Assembly (NCBI RefSeq): GCF_019900845.1
Contig: NZ_CP074570.1
Coordinates: forward strand, 3,472,001 to 3,536,000
Reading direction: 5' to 3'
Origin: Paraneptunicella aestuarii
GTDB taxonomy: Bacteria; Pseudomonadota; Gammaproteobacteria; Enterobacterales; Alteromonadaceae
Length of the DNA: 64,000 nt
Part shown: one piece after another, positions 1-9,166 of the stretch
How positions within the stretch are numbered: the first letter of the stretch is position 1
Layout: each line of letters starts with the position of its first letter
Notes under the pieces: model-generated
Told to the model about the DNA's origin: nothing
Databases searched by the model: none
What the model saw: only the letters and a program-made list of their open reading frames with translations
Program-made: the position numbers and the translations under genes

Positions 1-575
1 GATTACGCCCATCCGGTAACTCAGGGCTATTGGTCTCGCACATCAATGCCTTTGAACAATACCAGCATGAAGAAGCCTGGACATGGGAACATCAAGCTTT
101 GGTAAGAAGCCGATTCATTTATGGTGACACTGAATTACAGAAACGCTTTTTATCAATACGTTCAAAGATTTTGCGCAAACCCAGAACCCTGCCCGAACTA
201 CAAAAAGACATCACTGAAATGCGAGAAAAGATGCGCCAGCACTTGAATAAAGGCAATGTCGGGCAATTCGATTTGAAGCAGGACATCGGCGGCATCGCCG
301 ACATTGAATTTTTAGTGCAGTATTGGGTGTTAGCTCATAGTCATCAACATGCTGAGCTGGTTCAATGGTCGGATAATGTTCGTATACTCGCTCAGCTTGC
401 AGAGCTGAACATCATCTCTCAGGCACAACAGGCCATATTGAATGACAGCTACCTGGCTTACCGAAATTTTGGTCATCGTTTGGCATTAGAATCCTTGTCG
501 GCACTGGACAATTCGCAGCAATTCCAGCAACAGAGAAGTGAAGTGGAAACGATTTGGAAGAGTACATTTCAATAA
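1..575 (+). CDS. glnE: Glutamine synthetase adenylyltransferase/deadenylase, C-terminal part
   Basis: This is the 3' end of a gene entering from the left edge; about 190 of roughly 950 residues are present. GlnE adds AMP to glutamine synthetase and removes it again in response to nitrogen status through PII. The fragment opens with the LRPSGNSGLL motif of GlnE. It carries the catalytic signature of the C-terminal nucleotidyltransferase domain, FDLKQDIGGIADIEF, with the metal-binding D-x-E, followed by a helical tail that ends at the taa at 573-575. The reading frame is open from base 3, so the first in-frame TTG at 30 is internal and not a start. The family is recognised with high confidence; only the C-terminal domain can be judged. 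Confidence 0.95.
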   Translation, partial: LRPSGNSGLLVSHINAFEQYQHEEAWTWEHQALVRSRFIYGDTELQKRFLSIRSKILRKPRTLPELQKDITEMREKMRQHLNKGNVGQFDLKQDIGGIADIEFLVQYWVLAHSHQHAELVQWSDNVRILAQLAELNIISQAQQAILNDSYLAYRNFGHRLALESLSALDNSQQFQQQRSEVETIWKSTFQ

Positions 576-600
576 GATCCGGCTTTTCCCGGACTTATTG
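570..600 (+). terminator. Hairpin at the glnE stop codon
   Basis: The arms at 570-582 and 589-600 pair over 12 bp with one bulged base, around the loop cttttc. The stem includes the glnE stop codon and lies between convergent genes. No T-tract follows, so an intrinsic terminator is only a possibility. Confidence 0.4.
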
Positions 601-655
601 AGCGCCCTCCATGTTTGAAATGGGATGATTGCGCTGAAACAAGAAAAGCTGTCGA

Positions 656-1285
656 TTAACCATTATCCGGCCCGGCAGCAACACAGAATTTATTGAGATA
701 TTCGGATTCTTTTTCAGTGATAACCAAAGAACGATTCTTCGGGCAAACATAAGCTCGCACAGTGCCATTAAAGTTACTATCAACGGTGCGAGCTATTTTG
801 TGCAGAGAACCCACAATGGTATCATCCATCTGGAAATGATCCTTAACGATAAAATCCTGATCCAGTTCCCAAATGACTTGCATCCCTTCTTTTTGAGCAA
901 ATAAAGTAATGGCTTCACGCAATGTGGTTCCGGCTTCAAACGTACGATACTTATGTTCCCCAACCCATCTTCCTGTAACAGGCTGCTGAGTGCTCTCCAT
1001 GTCTTTCAAACGTTCAGTGAGAGGGCGTTCTTCCGAGTCATTTAATTGCATCACAAAATCACTCACCTCTTCTTCAACTGGTTTGGTTTGTGATTTTCGA
1101 TAGTCACTATAAAAATTGCTCATGTTGCTGGAAATACTTTTGGCTTTTTCTGCACCTACAGCCTGAGGAGTCTTTTCTCTTGAACTCTGTAGCATAATCA
1201 CGGTTACAGCAACCACGATTAATACCAAGGCGAGCCCAACATGACGAGCCCAGAACATTGCATTTGAAACCGGTTTACCTGCCAT
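656..1285 (-). CDS. TcpQ-like pilus-assembly domain protein
   Basis: The protein has 209 residues. A membrane anchor at about residues 13-32 (GLALVLIVVAVTVIML) is followed by a polar linker and a C-terminal domain from about 100 to 195. That domain matches the TcpQ / toxin-coregulated pilus Q C-terminal fold: the start TGRWVGEHKYRTFEAGTTL, then LREAITLFAQKEG, then a bulky beta end at SLVITEK. Proteins of this type work at the periplasmic face in secretin or type IV pilus/secretion assembly, and the domain resembles PilL-N/secretin-associated modules. No pilus gene lies in this window, so its partner is unknown. The start at 1285 has AGG close upstream. Homology is moderate from motif reading, and the cellular role is inference. 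Confidence 0.65.
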   Translation of the reverse strand: MAGKPVSNAMFWARHVGLALVLIVVAVTVIMLQSSREKTPQAVGAEKAKSISSNMSNFYSDYRKSQTKPVEEEVSDFVMQLNDSEERPLTERLKDMESTQQPVTGRWVGEHKYRTFEAGTTLREAITLFAQKEGMQVIWELDQDFIVKDHFQMDDTIVGSLHKIARTVDSNFNGTVRAYVCPKNRSLVITEKESEYLNKFCVAAGPDNG

Positions 1286-1459
1286 TACCTAACTCTTTAT
1301 CTAACTCTTCACCTAACGTCTTCATACCTTACGTACTTCACGTAAATGCATTGCCATTAAAAAATATAAAACTTCTTTATATCTGATCCTAAAAAAACTG
1401 ACTAGTTCAATTAATGCTCGAATGTATTTGAAAACATACCAAATCAGATGCCTGAAAAA

Positions 1460-2395
1460 TCATTTTTTCAGGTTGTCATACCGTGATGGCGCATCAGCAT
1501 CTTGCCGGGTTTTATAGCGCTTATGCATCCAAAGATACTGTTCTGGTGCCTCCATAATCAGTTCTTCTACACGCTCGTTAATTTTACGAGCATTTATCTT
1601 ATCGTCTTGATCAGGAAAATCCTTTAATCCCGGGGAGTATTTAATAACATATCCTTTATCGTCCCGGAATGAATTTATAAACACGGTTTCACAATTTGAA
1701 CGCTGTACAATAATCACCGGGCCTAAAGTAGTCGCAACATCTTGCACCGCAAATAACGGAGCAAAAGCACTGTTATGTGGGCCATAATCCTGATCCGGCA
1801 GGTAAAATGTCACTTCCCCATCATCTAGCGCTTTAAATAGAGACTTAAGATCTCGTTTACTAATGAGATAATTGTTAGAACGAGCCCGACCACGATACTG
1901 CAAAAACTCCATCACCGGATTATCATGAGGCCGATAAAAACCAACCGAAGGTTTCTGCAAGCCCGCAACACGACATCCCACTTCAAGCGTCATATTATGT
2001 ACAGCAAGCCCCAAAACGCCTTTACCTTTGGCGAGAACGGCTTCCACATGTTCATAGCCTTCTATGCGGCTAATGCCTTTTATGCGCCAATCGGGCCACC
2101 ACCACCCCATCATGGTTTCAACCATCGCCATACCAGCATTTTCCAAATTGGCAGCTAACATGGCTTCACGTTCTTTTTCCGGCATGTCAGGGAAACTAAG
2201 TTCAATATTGCGTCTAGCAATGGCCACTCGCTTTTTTCCCAATTTACCTAGCAATTTCCCCAATCCTTTACCAATTAACTTTAAAACGGGATATGGCAAC
2301 CAGGAAATCAAATAAGCAATAGCAATAAAAAACCATAGCAACCAATATTTTGGATGTAATAATTTCAACTCAAATGGCGGAGCTTCCAGACGCAA
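1460..2395 (-). CDS. lpxL: Kdo2-lipid IVA lauroyl (LpxL/HtrB) acyltransferase
   Basis: This inner-membrane enzyme adds the secondary acyl chain (laurate in E. coli) from acyl-ACP to Kdo2-lipid IVA in lipid A synthesis. It has 311 residues, the usual family length. An N-terminal membrane anchor (about 18-38) follows the family-typical LLHPKYW. The catalytic HX4E is H133-N-M-T-L-E138. Other LpxL blocks are visible: FYRPHDNPVMEFLQ, YLPDQDYGPHNSAFAPLFAV and APEQYLWMHKRYKTR. The start is TTG at 2395, with GAGGTG about 4-5 bases upstream and no ATG that would keep the conserved N-terminus. It is a single-gene unit and faces the divergent hybrid kinase. LpxM is the main alternative, but the LLHPKYW start and YRPHDNP favour LpxL. 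Confidence 0.92.
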   Translation of the reverse strand: MRLEAPPFELKLLHPKYWLLWFFIAIAYLISWLPYPVLKLIGKGLGKLLGKLGKKRVAIARRNIELSFPDMPEKEREAMLAANLENAGMAMVETMMGWWWPDWRIKGISRIEGYEHVEAVLAKGKGVLGLAVHNMTLEVGCRVAGLQKPSVGFYRPHDNPVMEFLQYRGRARSNNYLISKRDLKSLFKALDDGEVTFYLPDQDYGPHNSAFAPLFAVQDVATTLGPVIIVQRSNCETVFINSFRDDKGYVIKYSPGLKDFPDQDDKINARKINERVEELIMEAPEQYLWMHKRYKTRQDADAPSRYDNLKK

Positions 2396-2752
2396 TTAAC
2401 ACCTCATCACTAGCAGGTTATCGGAAAAAGCGCCCATCATACGTGATAGAGACGCGCAGCAACAACTCTGATGAATATATCTATTCAGGTTTATTACCAA
2501 ATTTTATTTATGGTTCCTATACTTAGAATTTACTCGAGTTAAATTTAGTAATAAAAGAGACCGATGAGAATGTCAGTTTCTATTTCTTTAAATAATCGGT
2601 TTTGATAGCCTTGCAAATTGGAAACAAGCTTCAATGCCGATACTGAAGATAATAAACAAAATAAAAAAACAGGTTCCCCGTCTCGTAACGGGACTCATGG
2701 TATATGATGGAGCCCAAAGTAGTATTTAATATCCTCCTTGGGGTAAACATGG
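2396..2752. other. Divergent intergenic region lpxL / hybrid kinase
   Basis: This AT-rich spacer of about 360 bp should hold promoters for both flanking genes. I found no convincing sigma-70 pair, operator palindrome or small coding frame. A minor 5-bp hairpin (CCCGT/ACGGG) lies at 2677-2692. Confidence 0.4.
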
Positions 2753-5700
2753 TTGCAGGAAATGGTAAATAAGAGCAAGTCTGGCCTACTCAATAACGAG
2801 CAGCTCGCCGCCATCATAGAGCATACAGCGGCAGCAATCGTAGTGCTGGATCAAAAAGGAGACATATTATTCACCAACCAGGCCACCATCCGTTTATTTG
2901 GCTATTCCCTGCAAGAATTAGTTGGAGAAACTCTGGATATTCTCATCCCGGGGCAATTCATCTCTCCTGAAAGCCCCAATTATCAAGATTTTCTCAATCA
3001 GTTTCCGGTCGAAAAAATAGGTCACAGCGCCTCATTAAGTGCCTTGAAAAAAGACGGGGATGTTATTTTCGTTTCTCTTGGTGTGTCAGTTACCGAAATG
3101 AATGATGGCTCTTATATTGTCATCACACTTCAGGAATCTTCACAGCTTCATGTTGCAGAAGAAAGACTGGTGCAACTAAATAACAAATTTAGCATTGCCA
3201 AAAAAGCCGCAGGAATTGGCATTTGGGAATTTGATACTCAAACCGGGCTTCTGGAGTGGGATGACCAAATGATGCAACTTTATGGCATCAATCCCAACGA
3301 CTTTAGCGGCAGTAAATACGATTGGGAATCTCTGGTTCACCCAGAAGATTTAACAAGAGTAAACCAAAAACTGAAAGAATGCGTCCAAAATGGGGAGCAA
3401 CTCGATACCAGTTTCAGAATTTATACACCAAAGGGTGAAGAAAGATATCTCAAAGCCTACGCTAACATAGCCTTCGATGAAGATGGCCGGGCAAGTAATA
3501 TAGTAGGCGTGAATTACGACCTCACCGAACGTTATCAAGCCGAACAAAAACTTAAAGCGAGCATGCATGAAAATGCACTACTTGCGACACTCACCCGTGA
3601 AATGAACGACGGCGTAGTCGTCACAGATACTAATCATTGTATCACTTGGGTAAACCCCAGTTTTGAACAGATTTCAGGCTATTCTCTTGACGAAATAAAG
3701 GGTAAACGTCCAGATGAGCTATTACATGGCCCACTGACTAATCCAGCCACTCGTCAAAGAATTAACCATGGCATTGAAACAGGTACTGGCTATAACGAAG
3801 AATTACTGAACTATCACAGAAACGGTACGCCATATTGGATAAGAATAAATTGTCAGCCACTGTATACCCATGGTGAGCTATCGGGCTACTTGTCTCTGGA
3901 AAGTGATATTACCAATCAAAAAGAGGCTGAGCTTAAAGTCACCGCCATGAACCGCTTACAACAAGCGATTCTGGATAGTGCAAACCTGATGCTGGTTTCC
4001 ACCGATGCAAACTTTGAAGTGAAAACATTCAACCGCTGTGCCGAGCAACTGCTTGGCTACAAGGCAGATGAAGTCATTGATCATAGTAATTTAATGGATT
4101 TCTTTGCGCCTCAAGAGTTGATTCAGGGAGCGCAACAGTTAAGTCGGGCTCTTAATATGCAATTAGAGCCCGGTGTTGAAACCTTTCTGGAAAAAGCCAA
4201 AAGAGGTATCGCTATAGAGCAGGAATGGCAGTTAACCGCGAAAAATGGCCACTCCTTCCCAGCCATGATGTCGATCGTCACATTACAAGACGAAGACGAT
4301 TCTGCAGGCTTCCTCGCCATAGCCCGAGATATCAGCCAGTTAAAAGCCGTGGAAGCAGAGAAGCAGCGAAATCAGGATCTACTCGAAACAACCGGCACAA
4401 TGGCAAAATTAGGGGGTTGGGAATTCGACCTGCGTACTAACAAGCTACACTGGTCAAAAGAAGTTTATCGCATCCATGAACTGCCTGTTGGTGAACCCGT
4501 TGATTTAAGTGATTCGATTAACTTTTTCGCACCAGAATCGCGTTCAATCATTCAACGCGCCATTGAAGACGGCATTGTGGAAGGCCGAGCCTGGGACTTA
4601 CAACTTCCCTTTATAACAGCTAGAAATCGCCGCATTTGGGTACGTTCTGTAGGTTTCGTTGAGTATTCTAATGGTGAACCTGTGATGCTGCGAGGCGCAT
4701 TTCAGGACATCACCCAATTGAAACGAGCGGAAGAAAAAGCCAAAGATGCCAGCCGCATCAAGAGTGAATTCCTGGCCAATATGAGCCACGAGATACGCAC
4801 TCCTATAAACGGTATCATTGGCATGAATGATCTGCTGTTGAAAACAGAGTTGAACGACAAGCAGCGTCATTATGTAAAGCTGGCACAAGCCAGTGGAGAG
4901 TCCTTGCTTCACCTGATTAATGACATTCTGGATTTCTCCAAAATCGAAGCTGGCAAGCTTCAGTTAGAAGAAATCAAATTCGATCTGTTTAAACTTCTAG
5001 CCGAAATCGCAGACACCTTCGCCTTGAAAGCCGAAGAGAAGAATCTGGAATTCATTTACTTAATCAACGACAACGTCCCTCGCTACATTCGTTCGGATCC
5101 AAGTAGAATTCGTCAAATCATCACGAATCTGGTTTCTAATGCATTGAAATTCACCGAGAAAGGCGAAGTGATTTTACGTGTATCCGAAATCGGCATGAAC
5201 CAATTGCAATTTGACATCACCGATACGGGCATAGGGATACCAGAAGATAAAATTGAACATTTATTCAACAAGTTTGTTCAGGTCGATGCCTCCACTACCC
5301 GCAAATTTGGTGGTACAGGTTTGGGATTAGCAATATCCAAGCAACTGTCAGAAATGATGGGAGGGCAAATTGGTGTTCACAGTCAATTAGACGAAGGCTC
5401 AACCTTTTGGTTTAACATTCGTTATGGTGAAATTCTGGATACTCCAGAAGAATCATTCCAACCTAATCTGCACAATCAAAGTGTAATATTCCTCGATGAC
5501 AGAGCCGTTAATCATGAATTAGCCGAACATCTGCTGTTGCCAACAGGTGTCGAATTTATAGGGGTCAGGTCGTCGCCGGAAGCACTAAAACGGGTGCGTG
5601 ATGCTTCTTCTAAAGGCAATCCGGTCGACTTGTTAATACTGGATGAAAATATCCCCGGCATTAATGGCTTGCAACTCGCAAAAGCCATTCGACATGATAC

Positions 5701-6310
5701 ATCCATTGAGCAACCAAAAATCCTGTTAATGACTCCTGCCGGCAGCACTCATAAGGAAAAGGAACTTCAAGAAATCGGCATCAACAGCCATTTCCATAAA
5801 CCGATTAAACCCAATACCTTCTATCGATGTATCGCAGCGGCTTATAATCAGCACATAGAACCGCATGAGCAAGATAAAGGAACAGAAACTCAACCAACAT
5901 CAGCACCAGAGCACCGGATACTGCTGGTTGAAGATAACTACATCAATCAGCAAGTGGCCTCTGAAATGCTGAAAGATCTGGGTTACATTGTGCAAGTAGC
6001 TGAAAATGGAGAGCAGGCTCTGGAAGCACTCGCTCAAGCAGAAGAACCATTCCAATTGATTTTGATGGATTGCCAAATGCCAGTTATGGATGGCTATGAA
6101 ACCAGCCGAATTATACGTACCTCCAAGAACCCTCGTATAAACCCTGACATCCCAATCATTGCGCTTACCGCAAACGCCATGAAAGGCGATGAAGAGAAGT
6201 GTATTGCTGCCGGCATGAACGACTACATGTCTAAACCCATTGTAAATACAGTCTTACGTAATAGCCTGGAAAAGTGGCTTAGCCCCAATACAACAAACTA
6301 TGAAATATAA
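2753..6310 (+). CDS. Five-PAS hybrid sensor histidine kinase with two receivers
   Basis: The protein has 1185 residues and no signal peptide or membrane segment, so it is a cytoplasmic sensor. Domains in order are PAS at about 15-125, 145-265, 275-395, 400-520 and 535-655, HisKA at about 670-735, HATPase at about 780-900, and receivers at about 915-1035 and 1055-1175. The phospho-His lies in [18 protein letters not shown]. The ATPase shows the N box ([12 protein letters not shown]), DTGIGIP and GTGLGLAIS. Both receivers keep an Asp acceptor ([10 protein letters not shown] and [12 protein letters not shown]), an acidic pair and the Lys. There is no HPt domain, so a separate HPt partner is expected. 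The start is TTG at 2753 (GGGG nine bases upstream) or ATG at 2762. The ligand is unknown. Architecture is certain; function is not. Confidence 0.93.
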   Translation: MQEMVNKSKSGLLNNEQLAAIIEHTAAAIVVLDQKGDILFTNQATIRLFGYSLQELVGETLDILIPGQFISPESPNYQDFLNQFPVEKIGHSASLSALKKDGDVIFVSLGVSVTEMNDGSYIVITLQESSQLHVAEERLVQLNNKFSIAKKAAGIGIWEFDTQTGLLEWDDQMMQLYGINPNDFSGSKYDWESLVHPEDLTRVNQKLKECVQNGEQLDTSFRIYTPKGEERYLKAYANIAFDEDGRASNIVGVNYDLTERYQAEQKLKASMHENALLATLTREMNDGVVVTDTNHCITWVNPSFEQISGYSLDEIKGKRPDELLHGPLTNPATRQRINHGIETGTGYNEELLNYHRNGTPYWIRINCQPLYTHGELSGYLSLESDITNQKEAELKVTAMNRLQQAILDSANLMLVSTDANFEVKTFNRCAEQLLGYKADEVIDHSNLMDFFAPQELIQGAQQLSRALNMQLEPGVETFLEKAKRGIAIEQEWQLTAKNGHSFPAMMSIVTLQDEDDSAGFLAIARDISQLKAVEAEKQRNQDLLETTGTMAKLGGWEFDLRTNKLHWSKEVYRIHELPVGEPVDLSDSINFFAPESRSIIQRAIEDGIVEGRAWDLQLPFITARNRRIWVRSVGFVEYSNGEPVMLRGAFQDITQLKRAEEKAKDASRIKSEFLANMSHEIRTPINGIIGMNDLLLKTELNDKQRHYVKLAQASGESLLHLINDILDFSKIEAGKLQLEEIKFDLFKLLAEIADTFALKAEEKNLEFIYLINDNVPRYIRSDPSRIRQIITNLVSNALKFTEKGEVILRVSEIGMNQLQFDITDTGIGIPEDKIEHLFNKFVQVDASTTRKFGGTGLGLAISKQLSEMMGGQIGVHSQLDEGSTFWFNIRYGEILDTPEESFQPNLHNQSVIFLDDRAVNHELAEHLLLPTGVEFIGVRSSPEALKRVRDASSKGNPVDLLILDENIPGINGLQLAKAIRHDTSIEQPKILLMTPAGSTHKEKELQEIGINSHFHKPIKPNTFYRCIAAAYNQHIEPHEQDKGTETQPTSAPEHRILLVEDNYINQQVASEMLKDLGYIVQVAENGEQALEALAQAEEPFQLILMDCQMPVMDGYETSRIIRTSKNPRINPDIPIIALTANAMKGDEEKCIAAGMNDYMSKPIVNTVLRNSLEKWLSPNTTNYEI

Positions 6311-6450
6311 GCAGCCATTTTAAACTATCAGCGACTCTCGGAAATTTCATTGTAAGTCACCTACTGCGGCATCAGTACCTCTTTGTACTACGTTAATTTC
6401 GCCTACCAATATTTATCATTGTCTAACCCAGTTTTGTGTTACGCGCAGCG

Positions 6451-6479
6451 TTGACAATTTAGTTCACACATGAAATAAA
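6451..6479 (+). promoter_or_regulatory. Sigma-70 type promoter upstream of the DUF4442 gene
   Basis: A perfect -35 TTGACA at 6451-6456 is followed after 17 bases by AATAAA at 6474-6479 (4 of 6 matches to -10). It ends 32 bp before the ATG at 6512. This is sequence evidence only. Confidence 0.5.
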
Positions 6480-6511
6480 TACTTCACATGCAAACTAAAT
6501 AAGGAAAAACA

Positions 6512-7003
6512 ATGGCTTTCTCTAATAGAGTTTCAAAAATGGTTAGCAAAATCAATGGGCTACCTGAATTTATACGCTCATGGGCTTTGTCCAAAGCGGT
6601 GGGCTCAATCGTTAAAATGGTTGGTTACCTGAAGATCAAAATTGAAAGTATGGATTTCAATCAGGTTGTAGTTTCAGTACCCAATAAAAAGAGAGTTCAA
6701 AACCACATTGGTGGTGTCCACGCATGCTGTACTGCAACGCTGGCAGAAACAGCAACCGGACTGGTAATAGGTATGAATGTGCCAGATAGCAGCCTGAATT
6801 TGCTAAAATCCATGAAGATTACCTATCAAAAGCGCAGCACTGGCGGTGTAAAAGCCGTGGCCACTCTTAGTGATGAACAAATTCAAAGTGTTCGTACTGT
6901 AGAAAAAGGCGAATTGCTCGTTCCTGTTGTTGTGACCGACGAAACCGGTGAAGAAATTGTCGCCTGTGAAATGCTTTGGGCCTGGATCCCCAAAAAACGC
7001 TAA
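6512..7003 (+). CDS. DUF4442 / hotdog-fold thioesterase-like protein
   Basis: The protein has 163 residues and is cytoplasmic. It belongs to the hotdog (PaaI/YiiD-like) superfamily. The central helix motif is NHIGGVHACCTATLAETATGLVIG, followed by the paired strands MKITYQKRST and KAVATLSDEQ. In this superfamily the N/G-x-x-H-G-G segment lies near an acyl-thioester site, so acyl-CoA or acyl-ACP hydrolysis is plausible, but the substrate cannot be read from sequence. The start has a clear AAGGA ribosome site 7-8 bases upstream. A MarR regulator follows 35 bp downstream on the same strand, so the two probably share a transcript. Family assignment is fairly secure; activity is inferred. Confidence 0.8.
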   Translation: MAFSNRVSKMVSKINGLPEFIRSWALSKAVGSIVKMVGYLKIKIESMDFNQVVVSVPNKKRVQNHIGGVHACCTATLAETATGLVIGMNVPDSSLNLLKSMKITYQKRSTGGVKAVATLSDEQIQSVRTVEKGELLVPVVVTDETGEEIVACEMLWAWIPKKR

Positions 7004-7038
7004 AGGGACTGAACTAGAACAATTGCGTTAAAACAATC

Positions 7039-7485
7039 ATGTCAGACCAACGATTATTTTATCTGCTACATACAGCTCATCATCGTCTGTTTAAACAGGC
7101 CGACAAGCTGTGTCTGGATCAATTGGGCATCACCAGTGTTCAACTTTCTGCGCTGTTTTATTTGCAAAGAAACGATGGCTGCCAGGCAAAAGCATTAAGT
7201 CTGGGATTGTCATTAAACAATTCCGCCATAACAGGATTGGTTAACCGGATGGTTAATTTAGGACTGGTAACTAAAAATATATGCGATAAAGATGCTCGGG
7301 CTGCGCAAATTCACTTAACAGACAAGGCGAAAGAAATACTGCCCAGAGGAATCCAATTGGTTAAAGCGGTCAATCAACAAATCGCTGCACAATTTACTGA
7401 CAACGAACTGGATACTATTGTCCGTTTTTTGAAAACGCTGGCAAGCGAAGATAATAAGAATGAAACAGGAGAACAGATGCAATAA
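7039..7485 (+). CDS. MarR-family transcriptional regulator
   Basis: This is a 148-residue winged-helix regulator of normal MarR length. Visible parts are the N-terminal dimer helix (FYLLHTAHHRLFKQADKL), the helix-turn-helix region AKALSLGLSLNNSAITGLVNRMVNLGLV and the wing with CDKDARAAQIHLTDKAKEI. MarR proteins usually repress neighbouring genes and release DNA when they bind small aromatic or lipophilic molecules. The gene sits 35 bp behind the DUF4442 gene, suggesting co-transcription and possible control of that promoter. The start is the ATG at 7039, with only a weak ribosome site (GTTAAAAC). The effector is unknown. Confidence 0.88.
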   Translation: MSDQRLFYLLHTAHHRLFKQADKLCLDQLGITSVQLSALFYLQRNDGCQAKALSLGLSLNNSAITGLVNRMVNLGLVTKNICDKDARAAQIHLTDKAKEILPRGIQLVKAVNQQIAAQFTDNELDTIVRFLKTLASEDNKNETGEQMQ

Positions 7486-7487
7486 AT

Positions 7488-7531
7488 CGTAACCATTACC
7501 TGTATATGGTCAACATCTGGTTACGTTTTGT
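7488..7531 (+). terminator. Possible terminator after the marR-like gene
   Basis: CGTAACC (7488-7494) pairs with GGTTACG (7519-7525) across a 24-base loop. TTTTGT follows. It is a weak candidate because of the long loop. Confidence 0.35.
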
Positions 7532-7814
7532 CATGAAAATGACTCAATTCTGCCAAGACCAATAGATAAGATTAACGTATAATGCGCTCCGCACTTTACC
7601 TGATCTGAAGTATCAATGAGCCTCTCAGCTATTTATATATAGGAGCCTGTATGTAAATAGAGTGAGCGACAATAGATTGATAAAGGCAAAATGTGATAGA
7701 CAGGCAGATGCGATTCGATTTTAAATTAGGATATCTGGAGTCGAGACTTTTTCAATTTCCAGATAAGTAAGTAGAAAACCAATAATAAGTATTACAAAAA
7801 CCTGGAATAGCATT
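7526..7814. other. Spacer between the marR-like gene and the small ORF
   Basis: I see no coding frame of note here. GAGCCTGT followed by ATG TAA near 7650 is a non-coding ATG-stop. A promoter for the downstream small ORF could lie here, but none is clear. Confidence 0.3.
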
Positions 7815-7982
7815 TTGAACAAAACGCCGCCTGAATCATTAATACGTACCTGGGTTTGGATGATGGCAGAGTCCAACAATCCTGAACTCGTTGAGCGAGG
7901 ACGTCAAAACCTCATCAATGCCTTTGGCAGTATGAAAAAAGCCATTGAACACATTGAAAGTCAGGTACAAAAACAATCCTGA
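7815..7982 (+). CDS. Small 55-residue protein of unknown function
   Basis: This short frame starts with TTG at 7815, has GGAA seven bases upstream, and ends at tga 7980-7982. The product has 55 residues, is soluble and helical, and reads MNKTPPESLIRTWVW at the start and SMKKAIEHIESQVQKQS at the end. An ATG at 7860 would give a 40-residue form. The sequence looks like real protein: it has an amphipathic C-terminal helix and a balanced composition. I do not recognise the family. It stands alone between a MarR gene and a convergent gene. Conservation in relatives would decide whether it is real. Confidence 0.5.
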   Translation: MNKTPPESLIRTWVWMMAESNNPELVERGRQNLINAFGSMKKAIEHIESQVQKQS

Positions 7983-8044
7983 TTAAGTGTTTAATCAGCC
8001 ATATTTTTCGAGAATCATTAGGTTATAAGAACAAAACGTCGAAA

Positions 8045-8096
8045 GAGCACCTTGTACAGGTTATCTAGTCGTTAAGCAGAAACATTCAAGGTGCTC
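8045..8096 (-). terminator. 10-bp inverted repeat downstream of the DUF3081-like gene
   Basis: GAGCACCTTG at 8045-8054 pairs perfectly with CAAGGTGCTC at 8087-8096 around a 32-base spacer. It lies 32 bp past the end of the minus-strand gene at 8128, so a 3'-UTR structure or terminator is likely. The T-tract on the minus side is poor. Confidence 0.4.
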
Positions 8097-8127
8097 AAGC
8101 TGTAAGGCCAGCGTAAATTAGCTCGCT

Positions 8128-8385
8128 TTAGTAGCTCTTATCAATGTGTTCGAGTTTTTTCTCAAACTGCAGACGTTGTTCATCATGTTGATATTCAAAG
8201 TGATATTGATTGTGAAAGCCGAATCTTAATTCCACTACCGCATCCGACAAGAACACATTGTAGCCGTCAAAATCCGTTGTTCCATATACACCGTCAAGAT
8301 AATACTTATCATCTTCAAGCGTGCCATGTTGGCGTATTTTCTCAAATACACGTAGTACCAGTTTGGGATCTAATTCATTTTTCAT
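8128..8385 (-). CDS. Small conserved protein, DUF3081-like
   Basis: This is an 85-residue soluble protein rich in acidic and aromatic residues. It begins KNELDPKLVLRVFEKI, and the middle reads LDGVYGTTDFDGYNVFLSD. Length and layout match the small gammaproteobacterial family DUF3081 as I remember it; its function is unknown. The ATG at 8385 is preferred over the GTG directly before it, because GGTG lies about five bases upstream of the ATG. It ends in a charged helix (LQFEKKLEHI). The outer-membrane barrel gene lies 27 bp upstream on the same strand, so the two may be co-transcribed. Confidence 0.65.
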   Translation of the reverse strand: MKNELDPKLVLRVFEKIRQHGTLEDDKYYLDGVYGTTDFDGYNVFLSDAVVELRFGFHNQYHFEYQHDEQRLQFEKKLEHIDKSY

Positions 8386-8412
8386 CACTTCACCACAATT
8401 ATTATCCTCTTG

Positions 8413-9051
8413 CTAGAAATTATAGCGGAATCCAATAGAAGCGGTATTCAACTTGATATCGTCTTGTCCTCGTATGTGTTCATATTCCACACGGATCATG
8501 CTGTTTTTTGTTAACACAAAATCAAAACCCAATCCGATACCCGCTGCCACAGTGCTGTCATCCACCTTACAGCGTGTATAACTTTCGCCTGTCGCAACAG
8601 CAAAATTACTTGCAACTCCAGCACTACAAGCCTGTTCACCAGCGACAATAGAATCAGATTTAACAGATAAATTCATCACACTTAAGCGATAGTATAATTC
8701 GCCCATCTCTCCTCGCGCTTTTCCCAGCAAAGACGCATAGATGCTTGATGCATCAATTCCCGACTTAAAATTTGTCGCGCCTTGAACTGTAGTAGGGTCA
8801 GCATAGTTATTGTAGCCACTCGCCAATTGGTTAAAACCAACTTCGGCATACCACTGGCGATGCAAAGAATAGCCAACACCAAAGCGAAAACCGGTTTCAT
8901 CATCATCAACCTGATTCACTTCAGATTCAATATAACCAGCTCCAGCAACAGCATAAAAACCTTTAAAATCAAAAGCATATGTAGTAAAACTCGCACTCAT
9001 CAGGGAAAGCAGGATAAGTAACAGTGAGCCAAAAGGTAATTTTTTATACAT
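8413..9051 (-). CDS. Outer-membrane beta-barrel protein (OmpA-like / OMP_b-brl fold)
   Basis: The protein has 212 residues with a signal peptide cut near SFTTYA-FDF. The mature part alternates short amphipathic strands with polar loops (GFYAVAGAGYIES, GFRFGVGYSLHRQWYAEVGFNQL, GIGLGFDFVL). It ends with the C-terminal aromatic GFRYNF required for BAM-dependent insertion. Size and strand count fit an eight-stranded barrel. Such proteins are small porin-like or structural barrels, and no ligand can be proposed. One loop holds two cysteines (ACSAG and TRCK) that could form a disulphide. It lies just upstream of the DUF3081-like gene. Confidence 0.82.
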   Translation of the reverse strand: MYKKLPFGSLLLILLSLMSASFTTYAFDFKGFYAVAGAGYIESEVNQVDDDETGFRFGVGYSLHRQWYAEVGFNQLASGYNNYADPTTVQGATNFKSGIDASSIYASLLGKARGEMGELYYRLSVMNLSVKSDSIVAGEQACSAGVASNFAVATGESYTRCKVDDSTVAAGIGLGFDFVLTKNSMIRVEYEHIRGQDDIKLNTASIGFRYNF

Positions 9052-9166
9052 TTTTTGACACCAAACGGAAAATTTCTGGCATTATTCTAACGATTCCAAT
9101 GGGTAAATGAAATTAAACAAACAATGAATTTCTATGGTCTTTAACTTCTATTGTTGATTTCAGGAA

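Noticed and set aside
3350..5748. Several long minus-strand frames inside the hybrid kinase gene
   Set aside because: They are antisense shadows of a well-supported gene and lack any family resemblance.
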